36,319 nucleotides of DNA from the NCBI GenBank assembly GCA_902517425.1, contig CABYCI010000007.1:1-36319 (forward strand), in the 5' to 3' direction. A model generated the notes under the pieces. It did no database searches, was not told the DNA's origin, and saw only the letters and a list, made by a program, of their open reading frames with translations. The stretch is from an uncultured SAR86 cluster bacterium (lineage in GTDB: Bacteria; Pseudomonadota; Gammaproteobacteria; Magnimaribacterales; D2472). Positions within the stretch are counted from its first letter, which is position 1. Each line of letters opens with the position of its first letter. Made by a program: the position numbers and the translations under genes. Shown piece after piece: positions 1-8,888 of the stretch.

Positions 1-654
1 CCAGATGCTGAAATTGCAACACATTCAATAGTAGTTTCAAAAACTGAGCAAGGAACATCTATACAACTTGTTGATCTTTCTGCAGAAGGCGTTCAAATAG
101 AACATCAGGAAAATATTGACGAAAGTAGAGGATACTTTTCTGTTACTTTTGATAACGTTCAAAGTGAATTAATTGGTGATGAGGTTAATGGATGGGATCT
201 TTATGAATCCGTGATTAATCAAGCTGCTGTTTTATTTAGTTACGAGCAAATTGGTGGCTCTCAAGCAGCTCTTGATATGGCGATTAATTATGCTCAAGAA
301 AGATATGCTTTTGGAAGAGCTATAGGTTCTTTTCAAGCTATCAAACACAAACTTGCAGATATGTATATTGCGTTAACACTTGCTAAGTCTAACTGTTACT
401 ATGCGGCATGGGCCTTATCAACTAATGCTGCTGATTTACCAACAGCTTCTGCAACAGCAAGAGTAAGCTCCACAAAAGCTTTTCAACTTTGTTCTAAAGA
501 AAATATTCAAACACATGGTGGTAATGGTTTCACTTGGGAATATGACTGTCATATGTTTTATAGGCGATCTAAGCTCTTGTCGCTTAACTTAGGCTCTTTA
601 TCAAATTGGAAAGAGAAGTTAGTAACAAGTCTTGAACAATCAAATTTAAATTAA
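1..654 (+). CDS. Acyl-CoA dehydrogenase, C-terminal part (5' end outside window)
   Basis: The reading frame is open from base 1, so this is the last 217 residues of a gene that begins outside the window. A GTG at 211 is in frame but lies inside the conserved domain and is not a credible start. The visible part covers the end of the middle beta domain and the C-terminal helical domain of an FAD-dependent acyl-CoA dehydrogenase, which oxidises acyl-CoA to enoyl-CoA. The family signature is clear: an ERYAFGR..GSFQAIKHKLAD stretch and a THGGNGFTWEYD motif followed by paired arginines. No YEGT-type segment carrying the classical catalytic glutamate appears near the C-terminus. It is followed 12 nt later by a second dehydrogenase, suggesting one operon and possibly a heteromeric enzyme. 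Confidence 0.93.
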   Translation, partial: PDAEIATHSIVVSKTEQGTSIQLVDLSAEGVQIEHQENIDESRGYFSVTFDNVQSELIGDEVNGWDLYESVINQAAVLFSYEQIGGSQAALDMAINYAQERYAFGRAIGSFQAIKHKLADMYIALTLAKSNCYYAAWALSTNAADLPTASATARVSSTKAFQLCSKENIQTHGGNGFTWEYDCHMFYRRSKLLSLNLGSLSNWKEKLVTSLEQSNLN

Positions 655-666
655 GGAAATAAGAAT

Positions 667-1887
667 ATGGATTTTAACGACACTCCCGAACAAGCAAAAT
701 TTAGAAAAACTTGCCTAGAATGGCTTGAGAATAATGCTGCATATAAAGATAGGTCCACCAAAGGGGATTCATTTGCTAATAAAGACCTTGTTCAGGAAGC
801 AAAGTCATGGCAGAAAAAAAAATATGATGCCGGTTGGGCAATGCTTCACTGGCCTAAAGAATTCGGAGGTATTGGAGCAAGTCCAATAGAAAGAATAATT
901 TGGGGAAATGAAGAATCTAAGTTTGATGTGCCAAAAGGAATATTTGAAATAGGTTTAGGTATGTGCGGTCCCGTTATGATGCAATATGCTTCAGAAGAAC
1001 AAAAGGAAAGATATCTTCCTCCTATGGCTGAAGGAAAAGAAATTTGGTGTCAGTTGTTTTCAGAACCTTCAGCTGGTTCTGATGTAGCTGGTCTAAGAAG
1101 TAAAGCTGTTCAAGACGGTGATAAATGGATAATAAACGGTCAAAAAGTATGGACCTCTGGAGCACATTTTTCTGATTATGGAATTTTGGTTGTAAGGCAT
1201 GATCCAGATCTGGAGAAACATAAGGGATTAACATTCTTTTTTGTAGATATGAAGTCTCCAGGAATTGAGGTTAAACCAATAAAACAAATAACTGGTGGAT
1301 CAAGTTTTAACGAAGTGTATTTCACTGATGTTGAAATTCCTGATTCACAAAGACTTGGTGAAATTGGGGATGGATGGAAAGTTGCAATTACAACACTTAT
1401 GAATGAAAGACTTGCTGTTGGTGATGCAGGCGGACCTGATGTTGGTGATGCTTTTAAATGGGCAAAAACTCAAGACAATCTTGGTGAACCAATTCTTAAT
1501 GACAAAGCAGCCAGGGAGTCTATTGCCGATTGGTATTGTGAAACAAATGGGTTGAAAAATACTAAATTAAGAACTATGTCAGCACTTTCTAAAGGCGATA
1601 CACCTGGTCCAGAAGCATCAATTACAAAAATTGTTAGTGCAAATAAACTTCAAGATATTGGAAACTTTGGTATGGATTCTATGGATATGGCAGGAATGTT
1701 GAAAAGTGATGATCAAGATATTAAAAGTTTTCAAAATGCATGGTTGGGTGCCCCTGGTTTAAGAATAGCTGGAGGAACAGATGAAATTCTCAGGAATATT
1801 ATAGCTGAACGTGTATTGGGGCTTCCTCAAGATCCAAGAGCAGATAAGGGCCTTGCATACAAAGACATACCATCTGGAAATTCTTAG
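667..1887 (+). CDS. Acyl-CoA dehydrogenase (full length)
   Basis: A full-length 406-residue member of the acyl-CoA dehydrogenase family, with N-terminal helical, middle beta and C-terminal helical domains. The FAD/substrate region shows the SEPSAGSDVAGL and VWTSGAH segments typical of the family, and the C-terminus has AGGTDEI followed by RNIIAERVLGLP. At the position where medium-chain enzymes carry the catalytic Glu of YEGT this protein has Gly (AGGT, about residues 368-371), a pattern seen in many dehydrogenases of branched, steroid or aromatic acyl-CoA pathways. The ATG is preceded by AAGGAA about 9 nt upstream. It sits 12 nt after another dehydrogenase on the same strand and ends 1 nt before the stop of the convergent sulfatase-like gene. 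The substrate cannot be read from sequence. Confidence 0.95.
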   Translation: MDFNDTPEQAKFRKTCLEWLENNAAYKDRSTKGDSFANKDLVQEAKSWQKKKYDAGWAMLHWPKEFGGIGASPIERIIWGNEESKFDVPKGIFEIGLGMCGPVMMQYASEEQKERYLPPMAEGKEIWCQLFSEPSAGSDVAGLRSKAVQDGDKWIINGQKVWTSGAHFSDYGILVVRHDPDLEKHKGLTFFFVDMKSPGIEVKPIKQITGGSSFNEVYFTDVEIPDSQRLGEIGDGWKVAITTLMNERLAVGDAGGPDVGDAFKWAKTQDNLGEPILNDKAARESIADWYCETNGLKNTKLRTMSALSKGDTPGPEASITKIVSANKLQDIGNFGMDSMDMAGMLKSDDQDIKSFQNAWLGAPGLRIAGGTDEILRNIIAERVLGLPQDPRADKGLAYKDIPSGNS

Positions 1888-1888
1888 T

Positions 1889-3601
1889 TTATCTAAACAT
1901 ACTTAGAAACTTTAAAAATAGAGTTGATCCTCCTATAACTTCAATTTTTCCAGAAGCAAGTGACGATACAGGGGATTCAAAACCTACTAAAATTTTCTTG
2001 AATTCTATTTCGTCTGTTTTGATATAGAGATCACATTCCTTTTGCTTTATGTCCGATACAACAGCAACATCATTTCTTATATCTATGTTTTTTGTGATAC
2101 CAGATGAAAAATCAAAACAAGCAGTCAATTCTTCGTTTGTTAGCTCGGGGTTAAATCTTACAGATAAAACATTAAATAAAGTATCGATAGATATCTGCTC
2201 TAGTAGTTCTTCTGTTCTCTCAATTAAGATATTGCTTTCAAAATCTTCATTTAATTCTAAGGCAGATGTAAGAAAATAATTTCTCTTATTTGGATTCGAC
2301 GATCTAGAACCCTCATAAATTAATGCTTTTTTTCTTAGATCTTTTACTTCATCAACATAATAATCAAGAGTTATCAAATGATCACTTAGTTCAAGTGCCC
2401 ACTGCATATCCTCTTTTTTAACAGCAGAATATAATTGTTCAAGAAGCATTTGATCTCCACCTGCTAATTTTGATATTCTGATTGCCCTCTCTTTTCTTGA
2501 AAGAGGGTCTAACTCTGAAGGATTTCCATTAAACCAACCTAAATAGCCATTAAATATACTTTTTACAGACCACCTAACTGTTCCATAAAACTCATAAAGA
2601 TAAGGTGATTTAGCTATATGTTCTGGTAGTTTAATAAGCTCAGCTATTTGATCTGGATATAACCCTTCATTCATTAGTCTAATTGTTTGATCATGAATAT
2701 ATTGAATGGCATCTCTATATATAGTTAAAATTTCTTTAATTTCTTTCTTTCCAATAATAGGTTTTGTATGGCTTGGGAAGAGGAATTCTGCATCAAACGT
2801 CTTCATATGATCGATGCTGTTAACCCACCCTATTACATCTCGATGAGTTGTGCCTCTTATCGTGTAAAGGTTTGGGAAGGTTTTGTATACATTATCTCCA
2901 GGCAACAATGCTTTATGGTCAGGCAACCAGACAAATAATTGATCATTGGTTTCGCCTGGTGCATGAAAAAGTTCAATCTTTATACCGGCAATATTTAGTT
3001 CAAGATTATCATTAAAGATGACATCTGGTCTTATATAGCCAGTAGGTGATTTAGCAACATTTAAACTTGGCCCTATTCCAACGTTTATAAGGTCTTCCTC
3101 AGAGAGCAAAGTTCCAAACATTCTATTGCTTCTCTCGGTAATAATTGGATTTAAAATTCCCATAATCCTTTGAACATAAAAATCAGTATCTTCATGGGCA
3201 ATAATTTGTGGCCTCTCATCCTGATTATTCACATAAAAGGCAGTTCCAAAAGTATGATCTCCATGGTTATGGGTATATATGATTGCTTTAATAGGGTTTG
3301 AATTCTTTTTACTAAATAATGAGTAAATTTTTTCTGCTTCAAAAACACTATCTGAAGCATCAATTATAATATTACCCTCTTTACCCTCTACCATAATGGA
3401 GTTTGCAATACCAAATCCAATTGCAAAATGAATAGCTCCACCAGGAGTATCATATGAAAGAACCTGTCTATCAAACTCTTTAGAATGTTGTATTAATTTT
3501 TCCACTTCAGAGGTAAGAGGTACCTCAATGTCATAAGAAGATGGCTTTGAGCAAGAAATAAGAAATATTGAAAGTAATAATATTAAATGCTTTTTATACA
3601 A
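1889..3601 (-). CDS. Lipoprotein metallo-beta-lactamase-fold hydrolase, alkyl-sulfatase (SdsA1)-like
   Basis: A 570-residue exported hydrolase. The N-terminus is a lipoprotein signal with lipobox LISC (Cys17), so it is probably anchored in an envelope membrane facing the periplasm. A metallo-beta-lactamase domain follows, with the zinc motif HNHGDH at residues 111-116 and a later PSHTKP segment. The NLYTIRG stretch and the helical region after about residue 330 match the alkyl-sulfatase dimerisation region of SdsA1/YjcS enzymes, which release sulfate from alkyl sulfates; the final ~120 residues fit the SCP-2-like C-terminal domain. Where SdsA1-type enzymes have AEN with a zinc-binding Glu, this protein reads PGDN, so an acidic ligand is Asp or the site differs. 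A sulfatase role is therefore likely but not certain. It lies 11 nt after the DUF4136-like lipoprotein gene on the same strand. Confidence 0.8.
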   Translation of the reverse strand: MYKKHLILLLSIFLISCSKPSSYDIEVPLTSEVEKLIQHSKEFDRQVLSYDTPGGAIHFAIGFGIANSIMVEGKEGNIIIDASDSVFEAEKIYSLFSKKNSNPIKAIIYTHNHGDHTFGTAFYVNNQDERPQIIAHEDTDFYVQRIMGILNPIITERSNRMFGTLLSEEDLINVGIGPSLNVAKSPTGYIRPDVIFNDNLELNIAGIKIELFHAPGETNDQLFVWLPDHKALLPGDNVYKTFPNLYTIRGTTHRDVIGWVNSIDHMKTFDAEFLFPSHTKPIIGKKEIKEILTIYRDAIQYIHDQTIRLMNEGLYPDQIAELIKLPEHIAKSPYLYEFYGTVRWSVKSIFNGYLGWFNGNPSELDPLSRKERAIRISKLAGGDQMLLEQLYSAVKKEDMQWALELSDHLITLDYYVDEVKDLRKKALIYEGSRSSNPNKRNYFLTSALELNEDFESNILIERTEELLEQISIDTLFNVLSVRFNPELTNEELTACFDFSSGITKNIDIRNDVAVVSDIKQKECDLYIKTDEIEFKKILVGFESPVSSLASGKIEVIGGSTLFLKFLSMFR

Positions 3602-3612
3602 AGCTGCTATTC

Positions 3613-4125
3613 CTAAAGGAAGCTTATCATTATTTCATCTACAAGAATATTTGAAGCCTCATCAGAGGATATCGATCTATTAGAACCATCTCGCCAAACA
3701 GTTACCACAGTCCAAACAGTTTTATCTTCCTGAACATCTCTTAGATTTACTCTCAAAATATTTTCTGTGATTGTATATATGTTCTCTCTGTACCTGTAGT
3801 AGTCCCAATAATATCTAGAATAATAATGATTCATACGGTCAGATTCAACCGTATCCTTTGTAGTGAAATTGATATCAAAAATTAAATTAGAGTCTTTGTT
3901 ATGTTTAAGACCTCTTTCTTCAATTGCATTTTTCAAGTTTTCTTTAAATTTCTCAAGAACAATAGGATTAACTTCAGCTCCAATATTTGAGTTGTTTATC
4001 TTTATATTAAAATCGTTATAATTATCTAAATTGAATGTCTCAATCGAGTCAATTTTAATATTAGATTGCGTAGTGGAACATCCGATCAGAAATACTAGAC
4101 TTAGAAATGTTGTTATTGTTTTCAT
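3613..4125 (-). CDS. Small lipoprotein, DUF4136-like
   Basis: A 170-residue protein beginning with a short lipoprotein signal peptide whose lipobox ends at Cys16 (LIGC followed by STTQS). The body resembles DUF4136 lipoproteins: an early Tyr/Asp-rich strand, an NPIVLEKFKENLKNAIEERG helix, a segment describing a basic soluble fold, and a late strand pair ending in TVWTVV. An aromatic patch rich in Tyr, Arg and Trp (about residues 102-114) is conspicuous. The family has no established biochemical function and is thought to be envelope-associated. It is read just before the sulfatase-like lipoprotein gene (11 nt gap), so both envelope proteins may be co-expressed. The start lies only 21 nt from the divergent M16 peptidase start. 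Confidence 0.7.
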   Translation of the reverse strand: MKTITTFLSLVFLIGCSTTQSNIKIDSIETFNLDNYNDFNIKINNSNIGAEVNPIVLEKFKENLKNAIEERGLKHNKDSNLIFDINFTTKDTVESDRMNHYYSRYYWDYYRYRENIYTITENILRVNLRDVQEDKTVWTVVTVWRDGSNRSISSDEASNILVDEIMISFL

Positions 4126-4146
4126 TTATTATTTTATTGTTGTTAT

Positions 4147-7002
4147 ATGTTTAATTTAGAAGATCAAAAGTTTATAAAATTATTAGACCTCAATGCTCAA
4201 ATATATACTGAATCCGAATTCAATTGCAAGCATATACATTTAGATTCTAAAAGTGATGAAAAAGTATTTATGGTAGCCTTTAGAACAATACCAGAAGATT
4301 CTACTGGTGTAGCTCATATTTTAGAACATACTGCATTATGTGGTTCTAACAAATACCCTGTCAGAGATCCTTTTTTTATGATGATCAGGAGATCGCTAAA
4401 TACTTTTATGAATGCATTTACCTCCAGTGATTGGACAGCTTACCCTTTTGCAACACTTAATGACAAAGATTTTAATAATCTACTTAGTGTATATTTAGAT
4501 TCATCTTTTTTCCCAAATTTAGATGAATTAGACTTTCTTCAAGAAGGACATAGGCTTGAGTTCAATAAAGATGGTACAGATGAATTAGAAATCAAGGGTG
4601 TTGTTTATAACGAAATGAAAGGAGCTATGAGCTCTGTATCCAGTCAATTATGGCATGGTCTTTCGAGACACCTTTATCCATCATCTACCTATAAACATAA
4701 TAGTGGTGGCGATCCTGAAGATATTATCGATCTCACTCATGACTATTTGGTAGATTTTCATAAAAAACATTACCATCCATCTAATGCTACATTTTTTACA
4801 TTTGGCAACATTGATCCAAATGAAATTCAAGAATTTATTAAAGAAAATGTTCTTGAAAAGTTTGAGCCATCAAATCAATCAATTCAAGTTCAAAATGAAC
4901 AGCGAATTACTTCACCTAAAACTATTTCAGAATTTTATAATCCAATGCCAAATGATGAAAAAAATCATCATGTTGTTTTAAGTTGGCTTTTAGGTGAAAG
5001 TCATGACCCTGTCGAGTTACTAGAGTCGTATTTAATGTCTAACATACTATTAGATAACTCTGCTTCACCTTTAAGAAAAGCTCTTGAAAATACTGATTTA
5101 GGGAAATCGCTTTCACCATTAACTGGATTGGAGACCGACCATAAAGAGTTGGTGTTTGCTGCAGGATTGGAAGGTGTTGAATCTGAAAAACAAAAAGAGG
5201 TAGAAGATCTTATATTGAATTGTCTTAAAGATATTGTAAAAAAAGGTATTTCTAAAGACATTGTGGACTCTTCTTTTCATCAATTAGAAATAAGACAAAG
5301 AGAAATAAGTGGCTCAGGTATGCCCTATGGGCTTCAAATAATGCTTGGTTGCCTTCCTGCATGTATTCACTATGATGATCCATTAAAAGTACTAGATCTT
5401 GATACATCATTTTCTGTTTTAAAAGAAAGATTAATGTCAAAAAATTATGTTGAATGCTTAATTGAAGAAAAAATTATAAACAATAATCATAGGGTAAATT
5501 TCTCACTTGTTCCTGATCCCGAATTTAATAGTAAGAATGAACAAAAGATTCAAAATAAGATTGATGTAAAATCTAAGAAATTATCTGTTGATGATAAAAA
5601 GAGAATTAATAATTTAGCTTCTAAACTTAAAGAAAGACAAGAGTCATTTGATGATCCGGAAATACTACCAAAAGTAACAAAAAAGGATATTCCTGCTACG
5701 AGGAATTATGCAAATCCTGAGGCAACAAAAGAAAATAATAATTTTTACTATCAAACTGGAACGAATGGTATAACTTATCATTCGATTGTTTTTCCTTGCA
5801 GTGCCTTGTCTGATGAAGAATTTAAAATAGCTTCGTTATTTAGTAGCACTTTGACTGATATCGGAATTGGTAATAAGAATTATGAGGAAGTGCAAAAATT
5901 ACAGTCAGCAGTTACAGGCGGCATGTCTGCAAATTTTGTTTTACTACCCGATCAGAGTAGAGAAAATCCTACACTTGGCTTAAAGATATCATCAAAGTCT
6001 CTTGAAAAAAATGAAAGTAAGATGCAAGAACTTATGCTTGAAACTATTAAAGATGCTAATTTTACTGACGCTGGAAGAATAAAAGATATGTTAAATTTTA
6101 TATCTTCTGATAATGAAAGATCTCTTATACAAAATGGTCATATGCTAGCAATGAGTAATGCTGGTGCTCAAATTAACAATATTGCTGCAACTAATGATAT
6201 GGCTGCTGGTATTAATTTTATAACCAATACAAAATCTCTTTCTAATACTATAGGTAATAAAGACAATATTGAAAAATATATTGCTTCCTTTTCTTCAATA
6301 AAGAACAAAATTATTGAAAATCCTATTTATACATTTACTGCTTCGTCATTAGACTTAAAGGATTCGTTAGTTAATTATCAATTTGATAACAAAATGAATG
6401 GCTATGAAACACAAAATTACTTTGATATTCAGAATGAATCTATTGGTTGGATAACTGGTGCTCAGGTTTGTTATTGTGCAGAAGTTTTTCCTACAGTTGA
6501 TTATTTTCATCCTGATGCTCCTGCGCTAACTGTTTTGGGAGCTGTTTTAAGGAATGGCTATTTGCATTCTGCTATTAGAGAAAAAGGAGGAGCATATGGC
6601 TCTGGAGCAATTCAAGATTCAACTAATATGATATTTAAATTCTTTTCCTATAGAGATCCGAGATGTTCTGAAACCTTTGATGACTTTAAAAAATCAAGCG
6701 AATGGTCACTTAAAAGTATTACTCAAGATCATTTAGACGAAGGTGTTCTTGGAATTATTTCAAGTATAGATAAACCTCTTTCTCCATATGGAGAGGCAAT
6801 GAGTGATTTTTCAGCATCACTTGATAACAAAGACAAAGAGAAAAGATTACATTTTAGAGCAATGGTCAAAGAATGTTCTGTTGATGATTTAGTAAATGTC
6901 TCGAGAAAATATTTATTTAACAAATCAGCTAAATCATTAATTGCTGGCGAGAATTATATAAATGAGATCGAAAGTCTAGACTTTAAAGTAAAAAACATTT
7001 GA
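4147..7002 (+). CDS. M16C-family zinc metallopeptidase (presequence-protease-like)
   Basis: A 951-residue peptidase of the PreP/Cym1 (M16C) type, about the usual length, made of four homologous alpha/beta domains that close around a peptide substrate. The inverted zinc motif HILEH is at residues 57-61 and the distal zinc ligand is probably Glu156 in the conserved YNEMKGAMSS segment. The C-terminal half keeps the REKGGAYGSG segment that in the family helps bind peptide. No signal peptide is visible, so a cytoplasmic oligopeptidase role is likely. The ATG at 4147 has no clear Shine-Dalgarno sequence; the frame has no other ATG before an in-frame stop at 4102. It is divergent from the DUF4136-like gene across 21 nt and convergent with the lytic-transglycosylase gene across 1 nt. 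Confidence 0.93.
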   Translation: MFNLEDQKFIKLLDLNAQIYTESEFNCKHIHLDSKSDEKVFMVAFRTIPEDSTGVAHILEHTALCGSNKYPVRDPFFMMIRRSLNTFMNAFTSSDWTAYPFATLNDKDFNNLLSVYLDSSFFPNLDELDFLQEGHRLEFNKDGTDELEIKGVVYNEMKGAMSSVSSQLWHGLSRHLYPSSTYKHNSGGDPEDIIDLTHDYLVDFHKKHYHPSNATFFTFGNIDPNEIQEFIKENVLEKFEPSNQSIQVQNEQRITSPKTISEFYNPMPNDEKNHHVVLSWLLGESHDPVELLESYLMSNILLDNSASPLRKALENTDLGKSLSPLTGLETDHKELVFAAGLEGVESEKQKEVEDLILNCLKDIVKKGISKDIVDSSFHQLEIRQREISGSGMPYGLQIMLGCLPACIHYDDPLKVLDLDTSFSVLKERLMSKNYVECLIEEKIINNNHRVNFSLVPDPEFNSKNEQKIQNKIDVKSKKLSVDDKKRINNLASKLKERQESFDDPEILPKVTKKDIPATRNYANPEATKENNNFYYQTGTNGITYHSIVFPCSALSDEEFKIASLFSSTLTDIGIGNKNYEEVQKLQSAVTGGMSANFVLLPDQSRENPTLGLKISSKSLEKNESKMQELMLETIKDANFTDAGRIKDMLNFISSDNERSLIQNGHMLAMSNAGAQINNIAATNDMAAGINFITNTKSLSNTIGNKDNIEKYIASFSSIKNKIIENPIYTFTASSLDLKDSLVNYQFDNKMNGYETQNYFDIQNESIGWITGAQVCYCAEVFPTVDYFHPDAPALTVLGAVLRNGYLHSAIREKGGAYGSGAIQDSTNMIFKFFSYRDPRCSETFDDFKKSSEWSLKSITQDHLDEGVLGIISSIDKPLSPYGEAMSDFSASLDNKDKEKRLHFRAMVKECSVDDLVNVSRKYLFNKSAKSLIAGENYINEIESLDFKVKNI

Positions 7003-7003
7003 A

Positions 7004-7624
7004 CTAAAAAAATAAAAATCTTTTTTTCTTTAGCTCTTTTGCGCATCCCCAATATTGTTGTTGATACTTTGTAGACCTATTTTGAACTCTATCCGCAACT
7101 TTTATGAGCCATTGCTTTTTTCTGTAAGTTTTTTTCTTAAAGCCACCATAACCTTCATGATATGCAAGATAAAGTGATCTTGCGTCAGTCTTTTCAAAAC
7201 CTTGATAATAGCCCTTACTTGCATACCAGCCAATAAAATCTGCTGAATCATTGAAATTCTTTCTACTTGCCCTGCTATTACCTGTTTCATCTTTATAATC
7301 ATCCCAAGTTTTTGAAAGTGCTTGAGAATAACCAACAGCTGAAGACGGCCTAAACCATGGAATGAAACCTAATACCTTTTCTCTCTCAGGCCTTGCATCA
7401 GCCTTGAAGCTTGATTCTTGATAAACAAATGACATTAAGACATAAGGTGGTACTTTCCATCTTTTTTCACTTCTAATTACAGCCTTATACCAACTTTTCT
7501 TTTCTTTAAAAATTAAGCAAATATTGTCAGGGCTTTCAGGTGGTTTAGTGGCACATGATTGAATAATTATTACAATCATTAATAGCAAAATAGGATTTAA
7601 TTTAAATTTTTTCATCTTTTTCAA
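7004..7624 (-). CDS. Lytic transglycosylase-like lipoprotein (SLT domain)
   Basis: A 206-residue lipoprotein with a basic N-terminus, a hydrophobic stretch and lipobox IQSC (Cys24). The mature part is a lysozyme-like transglycosylase domain: the probable catalytic Glu70 lies in VYQESSF, followed by the GYSQALSKTW segment typical of this subfamily and an AYHEGYGG segment near the C-terminus. Enzymes of this type cut the glycan strands of peptidoglycan, here from an envelope membrane. The start overlaps the end of the DNA ligase gene by 23 nt, so it is probably expressed with the ligase by translational coupling; a second Met three codons downstream would also still overlap. It is the last gene of the long same-strand block. 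Confidence 0.85.
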   Translation of the reverse strand: MKKMKKFKLNPILLLMIVIIIQSCATKPPESPDNICLIFKEKKSWYKAVIRSEKRWKVPPYVLMSFVYQESSFKADARPEREKVLGFIPWFRPSSAVGYSQALSKTWDDYKDETGNSRASRKNFNDSADFIGWYASKGYYQGFEKTDARSLYLAYHEGYGGFKKKTYRKKQWLIKVADRVQNRSTKYQQQYWGCAKELKKKRFLFF

Positions 7625-8888
7625 AGCCTCTAAAACTTTTAAATCTTGGAAATCTTAAACTGTAGTATTCTCCGTCTTCATTTTGAGTTACTGCATCTGC
7701 TCTGACTTCAATGAGTCTTCCTATAAGAGCATCTCTAGATTCCCAATAACTATCTCTTTGTTCATCGGTAAGGCCACTTCCAACACTCAATGAGAAAAAT
7801 TTTCCATCATCATTGCCCTCAACATGAAATGCACCTAACTTGCCTTCATGCTTACCTGTACCTTCTTGAATATCTGTAACTTTAAGAGTTACTTCGATAA
7901 AAGGTTTAATTTTTAACCATGCGTGACTTCTTTTACATTCGTAGAAGTTATCATTTGGTTTTATCATTAAGCCTTCAAAACCCATATCTAGAGCTTCTTT
8001 ATTCATTTTTGAAAACTTTTCTTGACCACTTTTTTCATCAAAATTAATAATCTCATAATCCACTAATTTAATTTCTTTTTCAAAATTTTTTGAAAGTTTA
8101 TCAAGCTCATTTTTCCTTTCAAGAGAATTGAGAATACTTTTACCCTGATTGAATTCTTTTAAAGGCAGCATATCAAAAAGCGCTAAGTAAGCATCTTTGG
8201 TTTTTGCACCTGATTTTCTATAAACTTGTTTCATTAATGCTTGAAAATCCTCACTCATAACCTCACCGTCAAGCACTAAGTTATTAAATTCAGATTTACT
8301 AAGGGCGTTTTCAATATGATTAAAATTATGAAATATTTTTCCGTTACGGCTATATAAGGTTGCTTTGCTGTTTTTAATAATTGCAATTACCCTAACTCCA
8401 TCATACTTATATTCAACTAAGCAATTACCTTTAATTTTTTTTGGATGTTTGGCTCCATCATGAGCAAGCATACAAGAAAAAACTGGAACACGAAATTTCA
8501 TATCCATTTTTTTTGCAACATTGTTTACAGTTTTTTCACTTACTCCGCATCTAAGATCTTTAATTAAAATTCTTCTATACCAATTATTCCATTGATCTTT
8601 AGTTGATAAATCCATCAGTTCAATTATTAGATCCCTGGCAGCATGTCCTGTGCGATCTCTGTCTATTAAAAGCTTTGCTGAATCTCTAAAATTAATCCAA
8701 CTAAGGCCAGCACCATCTTTTTCAGATTCAGGAACTTGTTTTACTCCAAAAGTGACTAATGAGTCTAAGCACATTGCTAGGCCTTCTTGAAAATCTATTT
8801 CTTCTAAGTATTTCTGTAAAACACCTTCTTTAAAGAGACGGCTATTATCGCTTTCCAATTCTTTAATAATTTCCCAAGAACGTATCAT
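7602..8888 (-). CDS. ATP-dependent DNA ligase, phage T4-like
   Basis: A 428-residue DNA ligase with an N-terminal helical DNA-binding domain (about 1-150), an adenylation domain (about 155-330) and an OB-fold domain (about 331-425). Motif I is KYDGVR with the AMP-accepting Lys161; LDGE at 206-209, GFEGLMIK at 303-310 and WLKIKP at 324-329 are motifs III, IV and V. The N-terminal domain, with RTGHAA and KDLRCGVS segments, resembles T4-type phage ligases more than bacterial LigD or Haemophilus-type ligases. There is no signal peptide. It seals nicks using ATP. It starts directly after the zipA stop (TAA then ATG), the slot normally held by NAD-dependent ligA in smc-zipA-ligA clusters, so it may be the replicative ligase here; that role is inference. 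Confidence 0.92.
   Translation of the reverse strand: MIRSWEIIKELESDNSRLFKEGVLQKYLEEIDFQEGLAMCLDSLVTFGVKQVPESEKDGAGLSWINFRDSAKLLIDRDRTGHAARDLIIELMDLSTKDQWNNWYRRILIKDLRCGVSEKTVNNVAKKMDMKFRVPVFSCMLAHDGAKHPKKIKGNCLVEYKYDGVRVIAIIKNSKATLYSRNGKIFHNFNHIENALSKSEFNNLVLDGEVMSEDFQALMKQVYRKSGAKTKDAYLALFDMLPLKEFNQGKSILNSLERKNELDKLSKNFEKEIKLVDYEIINFDEKSGQEKFSKMNKEALDMGFEGLMIKPNDNFYECKRSHAWLKIKPFIEVTLKVTDIQEGTGKHEGKLGAFHVEGNDDGKFFSLSVGSGLTDEQRDSYWESRDALIGRLIEVRADAVTQNEDGEYYSLRFPRFKSFRGFEKDEKI

Noticed and set aside
1889-3601. Beta-lactamase resistance gene
   Set aside because: The metallo-beta-lactamase fold is general; the extra dimerisation and SCP-2-like regions fit alkyl-sulfatase relatives.
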